A DNA stretch of 62,853 nt from Chloroflexota bacterium (GTDB lineage Bacteria; Chloroflexota; Anaerolineae; Aggregatilineales; Phototrophicaceae). The position numbers and the translations under genes were made by a program. Below are positions 15,841-23,984 of this stretch, one piece after another; positions within the stretch are counted from its first letter, which is position 1, and the number at the start of each line of letters is the position of its first letter. The notes beneath the pieces were generated by a model, which ran no database searches, was not told the origin of the DNA, and saw only the letters and a program-made list of their open reading frames with translations. The DNA lies in contig WTGN01000084.1 of assembly GCA_011523545.1 (NCBI GenBank), forward strand, positions 1-62,853, read 5' to 3'.

Positions 15841-17778
15841 ATGTCATTTCTGGCGCCGGCCGGCTTCGCCGCGCTGGCCATTGGAATTCCGATCCTGCTG
15901 CTCTACATGCTGCGCCTGCGCCGGCGCGAAGTGCTGATTTCCAGCACCTTTCTCTGGCGCCAGGTGGTGCAGGATACCGAAGCCAACACCCCCTGGCAGC
16001 GTCTGCGGCGCAACCTGCTGCTCTTCCTGCAGCTGCTGATTCTGCTGCTGCTGGTCCTGGCGCTGGCTCGGCCCTTCATCACCGTGCCGACAGTCAGCGC
16101 CGGCAAGATCGCCCTTCTCATCGATGCTTCCGGCAGCATGACGGCGAATGACATTGATGGCGGAACCCGTTTCGCCGCCGCCATTGAGCAAGGCAGGCAG
16201 ATCGTCAGCAATATGAACCCGCAAGATGTCATTTCGCTGATCCGCGTCGCCGATATCGCCGAGCCGCTAACCGCCTATACCGCCGACAAAAACGAGCTCC
16301 GCCGCGCGCTTGACGGGATGACGGTCGCTTATGGCGCCGCCGATTGGGACACCGCCCTCACGCTGGCGGCCGCCGGCGCTTCGGGCGCGGAAAACTTCAG
16401 CATCGTCATGATTTCCGATGGCGGGCTGGGCGATGTGGCCGGGCTGTCCGCCAATATTCCCGGGCCGATTTATGTGCCGGTGGGGGAATCGGCGAACAAT
16501 GTCGGCATCACCGCGCTGGCGGCGCGCGCCCTGGCCGGCGGGGCGCCACAACTTTTTGCCCAGGTGACGAATTACGGCGCCGAACCGGCCGATATTTCGC
16601 TGGTCATCCGCCTCGATGACGTGCTGCGCCTCTCGCGCAGCGGCCGCGTCCCGCCGCGCAGCCAACTGCCGATTCCCTTTGACGAGCCGATCGACGAACC
16701 CTTCGAGACGCTTTCGGCGACGCTCACCTTCGATAATGATGTCGATGACTTCCTCGCCCTCGACAATCAAGCCTGGACCGTGCGCAACGACGCCAAGACG
16801 CGGCGCGTTTATTATGTGTCCGCCGGCGATAACCTCTTCCTCGAACAAGCGCTGCGCAGCCTGCCCGGCGTCCAGACCTTTCGCGGCAACGCCGCCAACC
16901 GCCGCCTGCCCGGTGACCCCTTCGACCTGTATGTCTTTGACAATTGGCTGCCCAACGACCTGCCGGCCGGCGACATGCTCATCGTCAATCCGCCCAATTC
17001 GACGCCGCTATTCACCGTTGGCGCGCCGCTGGATTCGACGAACGACATCACCCTCGCCGACGAGTCGCCAATTACCGCCTTTGTCGATCTGGACGAGATG
17101 AGCCTGCTGGAATACCGCGCCGTCGAGGCCGGCTGGGCGCAGACCCTGGCCCGCTCCCAGGCGGGCGCTGTGCTCCTGGCCGGCGAGGTCAACGCGCAGC
17201 AGATCGCCCTACTGCCCTTCGACCTGCGCGATTCCAACCTGCCGCTCTTGATCGCCTGGCCCGTGCTGATGGCCAACCTACTCGACTGGTTCTCTCCCCA
17301 GGATATCGTTTCACTGCCCGATGGCCTGCGCGTCGGCGATGTGCTGGCGATTTCGCCGCCCCTGCTCGCTGACAGCATCCGCATTACGACGCCGGACGGG
17401 TCGATTCATGAGCTGCCCGCGACGGGCGACCGGGTCGCCTTCACCGACACCGGGCTGCTCGGCCTGTATCGCCTGGAGATTCTGCAAGCGGGCGACGTGA
17501 CGAGCGCGCAGAGCTTCGCCATCAACTTGTTCGGGGCGGGCGAGAGCGACATCAGGCCCCGGGCGGAAACCGACTTGCAGCTGGGGGGCGGGACGCTCGC
17601 GGCCGACGCGGATGAGCAGCTGGGCACGCAGGAGTTTTGGATGTGGCTGGCGCTGGCGGCGCTGCTGTTGCTGGCTATCGAGTGGGTTGTCTATCACCGG
17701 CGGCTGGGCTTGCCGACTTTGCTGCGCTCGACGCCGCGGCCATTCAGATTTCAATGGCGACGGCTTCAAAGTTCTTGA
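15841..17778 (+). CDS. BatA-type VWA-domain membrane protein
   Basis: The 645-aa protein has the aerotolerance-regulator N-terminal domain: helix ~6-25, L-R-L-R-R-R-E-V-L-I-S-S-T-F-L-W, helix ~58-78. A von Willebrand A domain follows with an intact metal-ion-dependent adhesion site D-A-S-G-S (D95, S97, S99). A long beta-rich extracytoplasmic region and a C-terminal membrane helix (F-W-M-W-L-A-L-A-A-L-L-L-L-A) complete it. Relatives work with MoxR-type ATPases, but none is nearby. The last 35 nt overlap the 3' end of the convergent gene. Confidence 0.85.
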   Translation: MSFLAPAGFAALAIGIPILLLYMLRLRRREVLISSTFLWRQVVQDTEANTPWQRLRRNLLLFLQLLILLLLVLALARPFITVPTVSAGKIALLIDASGSMTANDIDGGTRFAAAIEQGRQIVSNMNPQDVISLIRVADIAEPLTAYTADKNELRRALDGMTVAYGAADWDTALTLAAAGASGAENFSIVMISDGGLGDVAGLSANIPGPIYVPVGESANNVGITALAARALAGGAPQLFAQVTNYGAEPADISLVIRLDDVLRLSRSGRVPPRSQLPIPFDEPIDEPFETLSATLTFDNDVDDFLALDNQAWTVRNDAKTRRVYYVSAGDNLFLEQALRSLPGVQTFRGNAANRRLPGDPFDLYVFDNWLPNDLPAGDMLIVNPPNSTPLFTVGAPLDSTNDITLADESPITAFVDLDEMSLLEYRAVEAGWAQTLARSQAGAVLLAGEVNAQQIALLPFDLRDSNLPLLIAWPVLMANLLDWFSPQDIVSLPDGLRVGDVLAISPPLLADSIRITTPDGSIHELPATGDRVAFTDTGLLGLYRLEILQAGDVTSAQSFAINLFGAGESDIRPRAETDLQLGGGTLAADADEQLGTQEFWMWLALAALLLLAIEWVVYHRRLGLPTLLRSTPRPFRFQWRRLQSS

Positions 17779-18661
17779 GCTTGATCACCGATTCCAGTGA
17801 TTTCCCGGTATCGCTGTAACAGATATTTTGCAGGTAGACATTGTCGACATCGGTCAAGGTGGCGAAGTGCTCTTCATGATCGCGGGCGGCCAGTGTGCCG
17901 GCGACGATGGCTGGCTTGACGATCGTCTGGTTGATGCCCGGCAAGACGGCAAGCTGATCCCGAATCCGGTATTCGGGGTCGATGTTGATCGAATCGGGCA
18001 GGCGATCGAATTCGACCGGCGCGCTTTCGCTTTGCGGATATTCGATATCGGCCAGCCAGGTGGTCTCGATATCGCCCGCGCCCAACCGGCTAACCGTGTC
18101 GCGAAAATCGTCGGAGTAGGGGATATTGCCCGGCAGCAAGAATTGCGCCGACGGCGCCGAGCGGATGACAAGCGTACCGTAGACATGGCAGCGCCGGCCA
18201 AGGAAACGCGCGATTCTGGACCGAATCTCCGGCAGGGAACGGATGGATGCGCGCGCCGGCAGCGCCTGGTCCAGCCGAACGCCGCCCTCGCCAACATAAA
18301 GCGTGAACTCCTGGCGATAAACGGCGGCCGTCAATATCTCGGCGGTTGGCTCGCTGTCGCCGGCCGCGGGCTGGATGACCCGCACACAAACGCGCGCCGC
18401 ATCATGCACGCGATATGTCTGAAAGCCGGGCATGTGCCGCGGGTTCAGGCGCGATAAGCCATGCCAAAGCGTCGAATCGCTGCTGATGAACTGGGCGCGG
18501 AGGGCGCGGTTGCGCGGCTCGCCCTGCTGCACCAGCCAGACCTGCTGAAAGCGAGCGGCGTCCCGGTCGTAATCGGTGATGAGCAAGATGCCATCAACAT
18601 TCACGATCCGGTCATCATAGGCCGCTGGATTGTCCAGGATTTCGGCAATGCTGGCTTGCAT
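17744..18661 (-). CDS. Hypothetical protein with OB-fold-like N-terminus
   Basis: The chosen ATG at 18661 follows a -10 box (18693-18701); the longer frame starts at a GTG only 2 nt after that box and so would be untranscribed at its 5' end. The 305-aa product begins A-E-I-L-D-N-P-A-A-Y-D-D-R-I-V-N-V-D-G-I-L-L, a pattern of small OB-fold proteins. The rest is a beta/alpha protein with no recognised family and no membrane segment. Its 3' end overlaps the VWA gene by 35 nt on the opposite strand. Confidence 0.65.
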   Translation of the reverse strand: MQASIAEILDNPAAYDDRIVNVDGILLITDYDRDAARFQQVWLVQQGEPRNRALRAQFISSDSTLWHGLSRLNPRHMPGFQTYRVHDAARVCVRVIQPAAGDSEPTAEILTAAVYRQEFTLYVGEGGVRLDQALPARASIRSLPEIRSRIARFLGRRCHVYGTLVIRSAPSAQFLLPGNIPYSDDFRDTVSRLGAGDIETTWLADIEYPQSESAPVEFDRLPDSINIDPEYRIRDQLAVLPGINQTIVKPAIVAGTLAARDHEEHFATLTDVDNVYLQNICYSDTGKSLESVIKLKNFEAVAIEI

Positions 18662-18692
18662 TTCCAAACCAAAGCAAACCTCGTATAACACA

Positions 18693-18701
18693 ATTATAAC
18701 A
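18693..18701 (-). promoter_or_regulatory. Extended -10 promoter TGTTATAAT
   Basis: TG-T-TATAAT on the minus strand, 31 nt before the ATG at 18661. Confidence 0.5.
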
Positions 18702-18725
18702 GTCTTTTACCAGGGGCTATGCGGC

Positions 18726-19940
18726 TCAAGCGAAGTGTTTAAGCAGCCTGCGGGCCAGCGGGGCGCGGTTGCATTTGATCAAGTCGAAGCTGTCGCAGCC
18801 GTGAAAACTCATGAATTCCTCAATGGCGCCGATCAGGCCGCGGTAAAGCGCGCCATTCAGTTTGACGCCGCGCTCCAGGTGCAGGTTGTTGAAGATGAGG
18901 CGCTTCTTCACCCGGTCAACCTTGGGGTCAATGCGCCCGATCAGCTCGCAGCCGTGCAAAATGGGCATGACATAATAGCCGTAGACGCGCTTGGCTTTCG
19001 GTGTGTAAACCTCAATGCGATAGAAGAAATTCCAAAGCGCCTCGTCGCGGTCGCGGTCCCAGAACAGGTTGTCGAAAGGCGACAAAAATACGGTCAGCTC
19101 CGGCGCATGCTCGCCCGCTTGAATCGCTTCGAGGAGCGCCATGTCCTCCCGGTGGATGAAGGCGGCGTCTTTCCAACCTTCAACTGTGACCGGCAGCGCC
19201 GCCCCTGCCTCCACCATATCGTTCAGAATGGCGGCGGCGTCGCGCTTGTATTGGCGATAATAATCGGCGACATGATTGCTCGTGCCGATGCCGATGTGGC
19301 GCAGGCCGCGCTCGATGGTCCAGCGGCGGAAATCCTCAATTGTCTTGTCGAGCGTGAACTGGCTGCGGTCAAGGACGCGCTCCGGCAGGTCATAATAACG
19401 CTGAAACTTGACCCGATGGCTGACCATCAATTCGCCGTAATCGAAGAGGTATTCCAGCGCCACCTTGGTCGGCTTCCAATTCCACCAGCCGCCATCGCCG
19501 CGGCGTTCGCTTTCGAAATCCTTGGACGACAAGGGACCGCGCTCGCGGACCGTCTCCAGCACGTGCTCGATGATGGGCGCCATGTCGATGTCGAAGCGAT
19601 CGAGCTGCCACTGGCTCTCCTTCAGCTGCTTCTGCCCGATGTAAGCGTAATACCAGGGGTAGTGCGCGGTCGGCAGCTGGCACATGGCATGCGCCCAGGT
19701 CTCGAAGAGGAAGCCGCTGTCGAGCAGGGCATCCAAATCGGCGGGGTCGTACAGGCCGGCGCGCGCCAGCATGACCAGATAGTGGCTGCGGGCGACCACG
19801 CTGATCGAATCCAGCTGCAGCAGGCCGATGCGCTCGATGACGCGTTTGAGATCGCTGGCGGCCGGGCGCCGGTGCAGGCCCTGCTTGTAGACGCTGAGGC
19901 GCTTGACGTCCTCGCGGCTGACGGGGATGGGAGTGATCAT
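18726..19940 (-). CDS. YcaQ/AlkX-type DNA glycosylase family (HTH_42) protein
   Basis: The 404-aa protein fits the winged-helix HTH_42 family. It carries G-L-L-Q-L-D-S-I (Q42-L-D44), the Q-x-D catalytic motif of YcaQ-like enzymes (AlkZ-type members have Q-x-Q), and family marks such as F-E-T-W-A-H-A, R-G-P-L-S-S-K-D-F and L-S-P-F-D-N-L-F-W-D-R. Such enzymes remove bulky or crosslinked N7-alkylated purines. The ATG lies 7 nt after an extended -10 box, so the mRNA is probably leaderless. Confidence 0.85.
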   Translation of the reverse strand: MITPIPVSREDVKRLSVYKQGLHRRPAASDLKRVIERIGLLQLDSISVVARSHYLVMLARAGLYDPADLDALLDSGFLFETWAHAMCQLPTAHYPWYYAYIGQKQLKESQWQLDRFDIDMAPIIEHVLETVRERGPLSSKDFESERRGDGGWWNWKPTKVALEYLFDYGELMVSHRVKFQRYYDLPERVLDRSQFTLDKTIEDFRRWTIERGLRHIGIGTSNHVADYYRQYKRDAAAILNDMVEAGAALPVTVEGWKDAAFIHREDMALLEAIQAGEHAPELTVFLSPFDNLFWDRDRDEALWNFFYRIEVYTPKAKRVYGYYVMPILHGCELIGRIDPKVDRVKKRLIFNNLHLERGVKLNGALYRGLIGAIEEFMSFHGCDSFDLIKCNRAPLARRLLKHFA

Positions 19941-19947
19941 GGCGGGG

Positions 19948-19956
19948 AGTGTAGCA
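19948..19956 (-). promoter_or_regulatory. Extended -10 promoter TGCTACACT (leaderless)
   Basis: TGC-TACACT ends 7 nt before the YcaQ-like ATG at 19940, which places +1 at or next to the A of ATG. Confidence 0.5.
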
Positions 19957-20011
19957 TGGGATTGGACTGATAACTACAGAGGGCGCGGAGAACGCAGAGA
20001 TCTTTTGCGAC

Positions 20012-20266
20012 GCATGTCATGATGAGGGTACCTGATTGCGAGTGACTGACATCGTCGTCGCTATGCGCAACCACGAGCGTACGCCTGACCAGATCGCTGA
20101 GGGCTTTCAGGTCTCGCTGGCGGGGGTTTACGCTGCGCTGTCCTACTACAATTTGCACAAGGATGATATCGACGGCGACATCAATCAGCAGATCAAGAAA
20201 GCCAGAAGACTAAGGGACAAACACGTTGGCAGCGGGCAAGCTTCGTTAAGTCCAACCCCCCTCTAA
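20012..20266 (+). pseudogene. DUF433 antitoxin remnant with nonsense codon
   Basis: From 20036 the frame reads L-R-V-T-D-I-V-V-A-M-R-N-H and continues to align with the intact DUF433 protein at 20917 (44 of 69 aligned residues identical by my count). In the intact gene the preceding codons are G-T-G-L; here they are G-T-stop-L, so GGA has become TGA at 20033-20035. The upstream C-x-R-G-T part is still traceable from about 20015; the N-terminus before it is lost. A family-B element replaces everything after S-G-Q-A-S-L, including any toxin partner. Confidence 0.7.
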
Positions 20267-20379
20267 ATCTCCCCCTATCGCAATGGGGGGAGACTTACGT
20301 CGCTTTGAGCGAAGTCTCCAAGCACGTCGAATGGCTCCCCTCCCCAATGCGTTGGGGAGGGGCTGGGGGAGGGGTTGGA
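20251..20379. repeat. Family-B C/G-run element
   Basis: CCAACCCCCCTCTAAATCTC at the left and GGGGAGGGGCTGGGGGAGG near the right end, with two hairpins inside. It cuts off the DUF433 remnant on the left and abuts the stop codon of the DUF559 remnant on the right. Confidence 0.7.
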
Positions 20380-20532
20380 TTAACCGTGCAAAGATTCTGC
20401 GATCGCTTCTATAACTGCGCCTATGTTGCGTAGCACATCCGTATTCTTGAAACGCAAAATGCGCAAGCCCAGTTCCTCAAGGAATGCCTCTCTCTGAAAG
20501 TCGTATTCGTCATGTCCAGGTTCATCATGTGC
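20380..20532 (-). pseudogene. C-terminal remnant of a DUF559 (Vsr-like) endonuclease-domain protein
   Basis: Fifty codons read D-E-Y-D-F-Q-R-E-A-F-L-E-E-L-G-L-R-I-L-R then F-K-N-T-D-V-L-R-N-I-G-A-V-I-E-A-I, the usual end of DUF559 proteins (E-R-x-x-F-L-x-x-x-G-x-x-V-L-R-F-x-N-x-x-V). Upstream the frame meets TAG at 20533-20535 and the N-terminal catalytic part is missing. Confidence 0.65.
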
Positions 20533-20789
20533 CTATTTTCCCTAATCAAGATTTCGCTGTGGGTAACATTCGTCTAAATGACAATTTTGCTCCCGTGCAT
20601 TTGAGAGACTGCGCAATAGCGTGGCGCACGTACGCTGACCAAGCGATTCCCAGATGTGGTGAAGTTACAATAGGAAATATTCAAGTAGTGGAAGAATCAG
20701 ATACTAGATTCGAGCAATGACCTGATGCGAGTCGATAGCTTGCGGCAGTTGGAGACACGTAACAGCAGAATACACAGTATCTTGCGGGC
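20533..20789. other. AT-richer non-coding or decayed segment
   Basis: This stretch is visibly less GC-rich than its surroundings. A 78-codon plus-strand frame (20484-20720) overlaps the DUF559 remnant antisense and has no ribosome-binding site or recognisable family, so I do not call it a gene. It may be decayed foreign DNA. Confidence 0.4.
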
Positions 20790-20850
20790 CTACTCCAACA
20801 TCAACTGACGCGTCGGACTGAAAAACTGCCGATACGTCAGCCAAGCCGCG
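20790..20850 (-). pseudogene. Duplicated 3' end of fetB
   Basis: Bases 20792-20850 match 21587-21645, the 3' end of the intact fetB, at 54 of 59 positions, all differences being transitions. In frame it reads A-W-L-T-Y-R-Q-F-F-S-P-T-R-Q-L-M-L-E-stop, against A-W-L-T-Y-R-Q-F-F-S-P-A-H-Q-L-V-L-E-stop in fetB. Same orientation as fetB; the toxin-antitoxin pair lies between the two copies. Confidence 0.8.
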
Positions 20851-20878
20851 CAGCCTGTCCAATGACCGCACAAAGCGC

Positions 20879-20884
20879 TATAAT
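20879..20884 (+). promoter_or_regulatory. -10 box TATAAT of the toxin-antitoxin pair
   Basis: A consensus TATAAT 33 nt before the antitoxin ATG, just right of the fetB 3'-end duplicate. Confidence 0.5.
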
Positions 20885-20916
20885 CTGGTCGATTGGTAGG
20901 CAGAAGGCAAGCTCTC

Positions 20917-21219
20917 ATGGAAGTCGTCGAAAGCATCAACCTCATCACTCGCAAGCCCGGTGTCCGCGGCGGCCGACCCTGTATTAGGGGCACCGGATTA
21001 AAAGTGTCAGATATAGTGATGGCGATGCGCTATCATGACCGTTCGCCTAAACAGGTCTCAGAGGGCTACCAGGTTTCGCTGTCCGAAGTTTACGCTGCTC
21101 TCAGTTACTATCACGCGCATAAACGCGAGATTGATGATGACATTGACGACCAAATTGCGAAAGCGCGAAAACTGAGAGATGAGCACCTTGCCAGCGGAAA
21201 ACCTTCGCTTTTATCTTGA
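20917..21219 (+). CDS. DUF433-family antitoxin
   Basis: The 100-aa protein has the DUF433 signature: I-T-R-K-P-G-V-R-G-G-R-P-C-I-R-G-T, then V-S-D-I-V-M-A-M-R and a Y-Q-V-S-L-S-E-V-Y-A-A-L-S-Y-Y helix pair, a small winged-helix-type fold. The ATG at 20917 has AGAAGG upstream; the frame could extend to a TTG at 20893. DUF433 genes typically precede a DUF5615 PIN-like gene, as here, and are regarded as antitoxins. The coding regions overlap by 41 nt. Confidence 0.85.
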   Translation: MEVVESINLITRKPGVRGGRPCIRGTGLKVSDIVMAMRYHDRSPKQVSEGYQVSLSEVYAALSYYHAHKREIDDDIDDQIAKARKLRDEHLASGKPSLLS

Positions 21220-21535
21220 TGAGCAGCTTGATGTCGAAATCGCTCGTCAACTGGTAAGGCGTGGCATCGACGTCTTGACGGTGCGAGACTTGCGAAGCTT
21301 TGGTGAAAGCGATACGCAGCAGTTAAATCGCGCTATACAGATGGGACGAGTTATCTGCACGAATGACCGGCACTTTATCCAGTTGGCTAGCGCGGGCATT
21401 GAGCACTGCGGCATTGTTTTTGGGCAACAGGAAAAACATTACATAGGAACTTGGGTACGACACTTGGCACGGATGCACGAAAAATTCAGTTCCGACGATT
21501 TACTCAATCACGTCGAATTCCTGTCCTCGGCGTAG
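21179..21535 (+). CDS. DUF5615 PIN-like toxin
   Basis: The 118-aa protein has the DUF5615 layout: L-R-F-Y-L-D-E-Q-L-D near the start with the first acidic residues, R-G-I-D-V-L-T-V-R-D, and V-I-C-T-N-D-R-H-F near residue 60 with the second acidic cluster. It is predicted to be a Mg-dependent ribonuclease of the PIN fold, by family. It starts inside the antitoxin gene (41-nt overlap), so it is coupled. The acidic residues look intact, so it is probably active. Confidence 0.82.
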   Translation: MSTLPAENLRFYLDEQLDVEIARQLVRRGIDVLTVRDLRSFGESDTQQLNRAIQMGRVICTNDRHFIQLASAGIEHCGIVFGQQEKHYIGTWVRHLARMHEKFSSDDLLNHVEFLSSA

Positions 21536-21584
21536 ACGATGCGCAGGTTTTAATTGCGGTCGCGATTCCGGCGCAGAACCTCAC

Positions 21585-22358
21585 TCACTCCAACACCAAC
21601 TGATGCGCCGGGCTGAAAAACTGCCGATACGTCAGCCAGGCCGCGATCAGCCCCGTAAACGTCGCCGCGCCCACCAGCATGTACATCACGATAATCTGCA
21701 GCTGCACCGCCTCCAGCGGGCTCGCCCCCGCCAGGATCATGCCCGTCATCGCCCCCGGCAGCTTGATCAAGCCGACCGTCTTGGTCGTATCAACGATCGG
21801 CGTCATCGCGCTGACGATCGTGCGCTGGAATTGCGTCAGCGAGGCTTGGCGCCCCGTCGCGCCCAGCGCCAGCTTGCTCTCGATCAGGTCGCGCTGGTCA
21901 TAGAAGTCATTGCTCAGGCGCGTGATGACCAGGGTGGCGGTTGTCATCGACGTGCCGACGATCATGCCGCCGATGGGGATGATGTCCTTGGGCACGAACT
22001 GAAAGACACCCAGCGCCACCAGCAGCGCAATGGTCAACCCCGAGCCGATGCCAATCGCCAGAAAGGCGACCGTCACGCCGTTGGGCGTCTTCTTGGCGCG
22101 CGCCCCGCTGGTGCGGCCGCCGATGGTGATCATGACCAGCAGGATGGCGATGGTGAAGAGCGGCACATCCATCTCAAAGACCAGCTCCAGCACATAACCG
22201 ATGGCGATGAGCTGGATAAAGCTGCGCAGCGCCGCGATGGCCAGGTCTTTCTCCAGGTCGGAATGCTGCCAGCGCGACACGGCGGCGGCGATGAAGACGA
22301 AGGCGATCGACATCAACACGCGCTCGATGCCGGCCAATCCGGCGAATATATCGGGCAT
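21585..22358 (-). CDS. fetB: FetB/UPF0014-family ABC transporter permease
   Basis: The 257-aa protein has about seven membrane helices and UPF0014 motifs: A-A-L-R-S-F-I-Q-L-I-A-I-G-Y-V-L, P-I-G-G-M-I-V-G-T-S-M-T, E-S-K-L-A-L-G-A-T and G-L-I-K-L-P-G-A-M-T-G-M. FetA-FetB in E. coli exports iron. The start at ATG 22358 has AAGGAGG at ideal spacing. The matching ATPase lies 2.4 kb away (24716-25450), not adjacent. Its 3' end is duplicated at 20790-20850. Confidence 0.88.
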   Translation of the reverse strand: MPDIFAGLAGIERVLMSIAFVFIAAAVSRWQHSDLEKDLAIAALRSFIQLIAIGYVLELVFEMDVPLFTIAILLVMITIGGRTSGARAKKTPNGVTVAFLAIGIGSGLTIALLVALGVFQFVPKDIIPIGGMIVGTSMTTATLVITRLSNDFYDQRDLIESKLALGATGRQASLTQFQRTIVSAMTPIVDTTKTVGLIKLPGAMTGMILAGASPLEAVQLQIIVMYMLVGAATFTGLIAAWLTYRQFFSPAHQLVLE

Positions 22359-22489
22359 GGCGCTGCCTCCTTGCCACATGCCAACAGATTCTGCGATTGC
22401 CCGATTCTACCGCATCACAATGCACAGCCTATTCATTGGAAAATCTTTATGGCCTGTCCGTTACTGAAGAAAGCCTATCGTCGGCATCT

Positions 22490-22681
22490 TCTTACCCCAT
22501 CCCCGGCCCTTCCCCAGTGAACTAGGGAAGGGTGACTCGACGCCAGAATTGGGAACTTCGGGTGCTGCAAATGTCAGAAAACTGTACCACCTAGTGCGCG
22601 GCAACAATGCTCCCCCTTCCTTAGCTTGCTGGTGCGCGTAGACACTGCACTGCGGGAAGTGGTTGGGGGGATGGGGTGGAA
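22490..22681. repeat. Family-B C/G-run element with nested GCGTAGACAC hairpin
   Basis: Bounded by TACCCCATCCCCGG and GGGGGGATGGGGTGG, terminal inverted ends. It fills most of the 331-nt gap between fetB and yjjX; no gene is seen in it. Confidence 0.7.
22632..22650. repeat. GCGTAGACAC hairpin, copy 4 (stem GTGC/GCAC)
   Basis: GTGC, loop GCGTAGACACT, GCAC. The stem differs from the other copies but still pairs. Confidence 0.8.
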
Positions 22682-22689
22682 CTCTCTCG

Positions 22690-23223
22690 CTACCAGCTCA
22701 AATCCCGGTTCTTGAAAGGCGTCAGCGCCATGATCACGGCGTGGATGTAATAAGCTTCGCGGTCGACCACGTCATCGGTCAGCAAGCCGATGGCGCCGTT
22801 GGCCTGCTTGGAGTTGTCGCGCCCGAAGACGCGGTCATCGGCATGGCCAAGCTCCAGCCCGCCGCGCACCAGCTCCGCAATTTCCTGCGGCAGGTAGAAG
22901 ACCGCCGTCTGCCCCAGGCCGGTGCGGCCATCGCGACCCAGCACATGCACGCGGGCGAAGCAAGCCATGCCCAGCCCGCTGTCTTCCACCCCGCCTTCGA
23001 TGCCGACCCAGAAATCGGCTTCCGGCGCAGCGGCCCGGGCATTCTCCGCTCGCTTTTTGGCGCCCGCAATCGTCTCGTTCAGGCTCATCGGCTGGTCAGG
23101 CACGCCTGATGGCACGCTGACGCCCGCCACCTCAAATGACCCGCCGGGGAACATCCGGCTGAAAGCAGTGAGCGCCGCCTTGAGCTTGACCGGATTCTGC
23201 GAAGCGACTGTGATTTTTGGCAT
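22690..23223 (-). CDS. yjjX: Inosine/xanthosine triphosphatase (YjjX family)
   Basis: The 177-aa enzyme hydrolyses ITP/XTP and similar damaged nucleotides, keeping them out of DNA and RNA. Family marks: V-A-S-Q-N-P-V-K-L-K-A at the start, S-G-V-P-D-Q-P-M-S-L-N-E-T, G-I-E-G-G-V-E near residue 75, and F-G-R-D-N-S-K-Q-A-N-G-A-I-G-L-L-T near the end. The ATG at 23223 has GGAG 9 nt upstream. It is not part of an evident operon. Confidence 0.88.
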   Translation of the reverse strand: MPKITVASQNPVKLKAALTAFSRMFPGGSFEVAGVSVPSGVPDQPMSLNETIAGAKKRAENARAAAPEADFWVGIEGGVEDSGLGMACFARVHVLGRDGRTGLGQTAVFYLPQEIAELVRGGLELGHADDRVFGRDNSKQANGAIGLLTDDVVDREAYYIHAVIMALTPFKNRDLSW

Positions 23224-23358
23224 ATTGGCGTTCTCCGGCAATTTATGCCCCTCGCTCTCTAAGGGCGGAGGGGTTTGAGGTGGGGCTTAGGTTTTGCCAG
23301 GCAATCAGTTTAGCAGACAACGCCAGGCCCTCATGGGCTGTCCTCAGCTCGGCGAGGC

Positions 23359-23367
23359 TGGTACACT
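23359..23367 (+). promoter_or_regulatory. Extended -10 promoter TGGTACACT
   Basis: TGG-TACACT, 29 nt before the GNAT ATG at 23397, with GAGGGAG between. Confidence 0.5.
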
Positions 23368-23396
23368 ATCATAACAGGCGAAGACGAGGGAGCGTT

Positions 23397-23828
23397 ATGC
23401 TGGGCGACAGATCCAAAGCAATTACCATCGCTAAAGCTGCCCGGGCTGATCTGGTCGATCTCTCCGATTTCATCAAGCCATTCGTCGATAGCGGCGAGAT
23501 TCTGCCGCGCACCTATGACGAGCTGGAATACTTGCTCGAGACCTTCTTCATCGCCCGTCTGGATGGGCGCATCGTTGGCTGCGCCGCGCTGGAGATTTAC
23601 AGCCAGAAACTCTGCGAAATCCGCAGTCTGGCGGTTGACCCGGGCGCTCAAGGGCTGGGCATCGGCAAGCGGCTGGTGGCGGCCTGCGTCGAACTGGCGG
23701 AGCGCGAAGGCGTCTACGAGATCATGGCGATCAGCTCGGCCGAAGATTTCTTCAAATCATGCGGTTTCGATTTCACGCTCCCTAACCTGAAGCGCGCTTT
23801 CTTCCTGCAAACCCGCGAATCAATGTAG
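23397..23828 (+). CDS. GNAT N-acetyltransferase, ArgA-like
   Basis: The 143-aa GNAT protein has the acetyl-CoA loop V-D-P-G-A-Q-G-L-G-I-G-K-R-L-V (R/Q-x-x-G-x-G/A) and a C-terminal F-F-K-S-C-G-F. The whole sequence (A-R-A-D-L-V-D-L, L-P-R-T-Y-D-E-L, G-C-A-A-L-E-I-Y) resembles the short N-acetylglutamate synthase/ArgA-like enzymes that start arginine synthesis. Assignment to arginine is by resemblance; other acceptors are possible. ATG 23397 has GAGGGAG upstream. Confidence 0.75.
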   Translation: MLGDRSKAITIAKAARADLVDLSDFIKPFVDSGEILPRTYDELEYLLETFFIARLDGRIVGCAALEIYSQKLCEIRSLAVDPGAQGLGIGKRLVAACVELAEREGVYEIMAISSAEDFFKSCGFDFTLPNLKRAFFLQTRESM

Positions 23829-23928
23829 ACACTTTTGCCAATCCTTCAATCACAACAAAGATGCTAATCAGAGCGAAGTTCTTTCGCCCACAAAGTTTTT
23901 CTTGAATTTCGCACCTACTTTGATGACG

Positions 23929-23974
23929 AGTCACCCCTCCCCATTGCGGTGGGGAGGGGCCGGGGGAGGGGTTG
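23929..23974. repeat. Family-B half-element abutting trmD
   Basis: CCCCTCCCC..GGGGAGGGG hairpin with the tail GGGGGAGGGGTTGG, ending about 10 nt before the trmD ATG. Confidence 0.65.
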
Positions 23975-23984
23975 GAATTATCAA

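Noticed and set aside
20484..20720. 78-codon frame as a gene
   Set aside because: It overlaps the DUF559 remnant on the other strand, lacks a ribosome-binding site and shows no family. It is kept only as part of a decayed segment.
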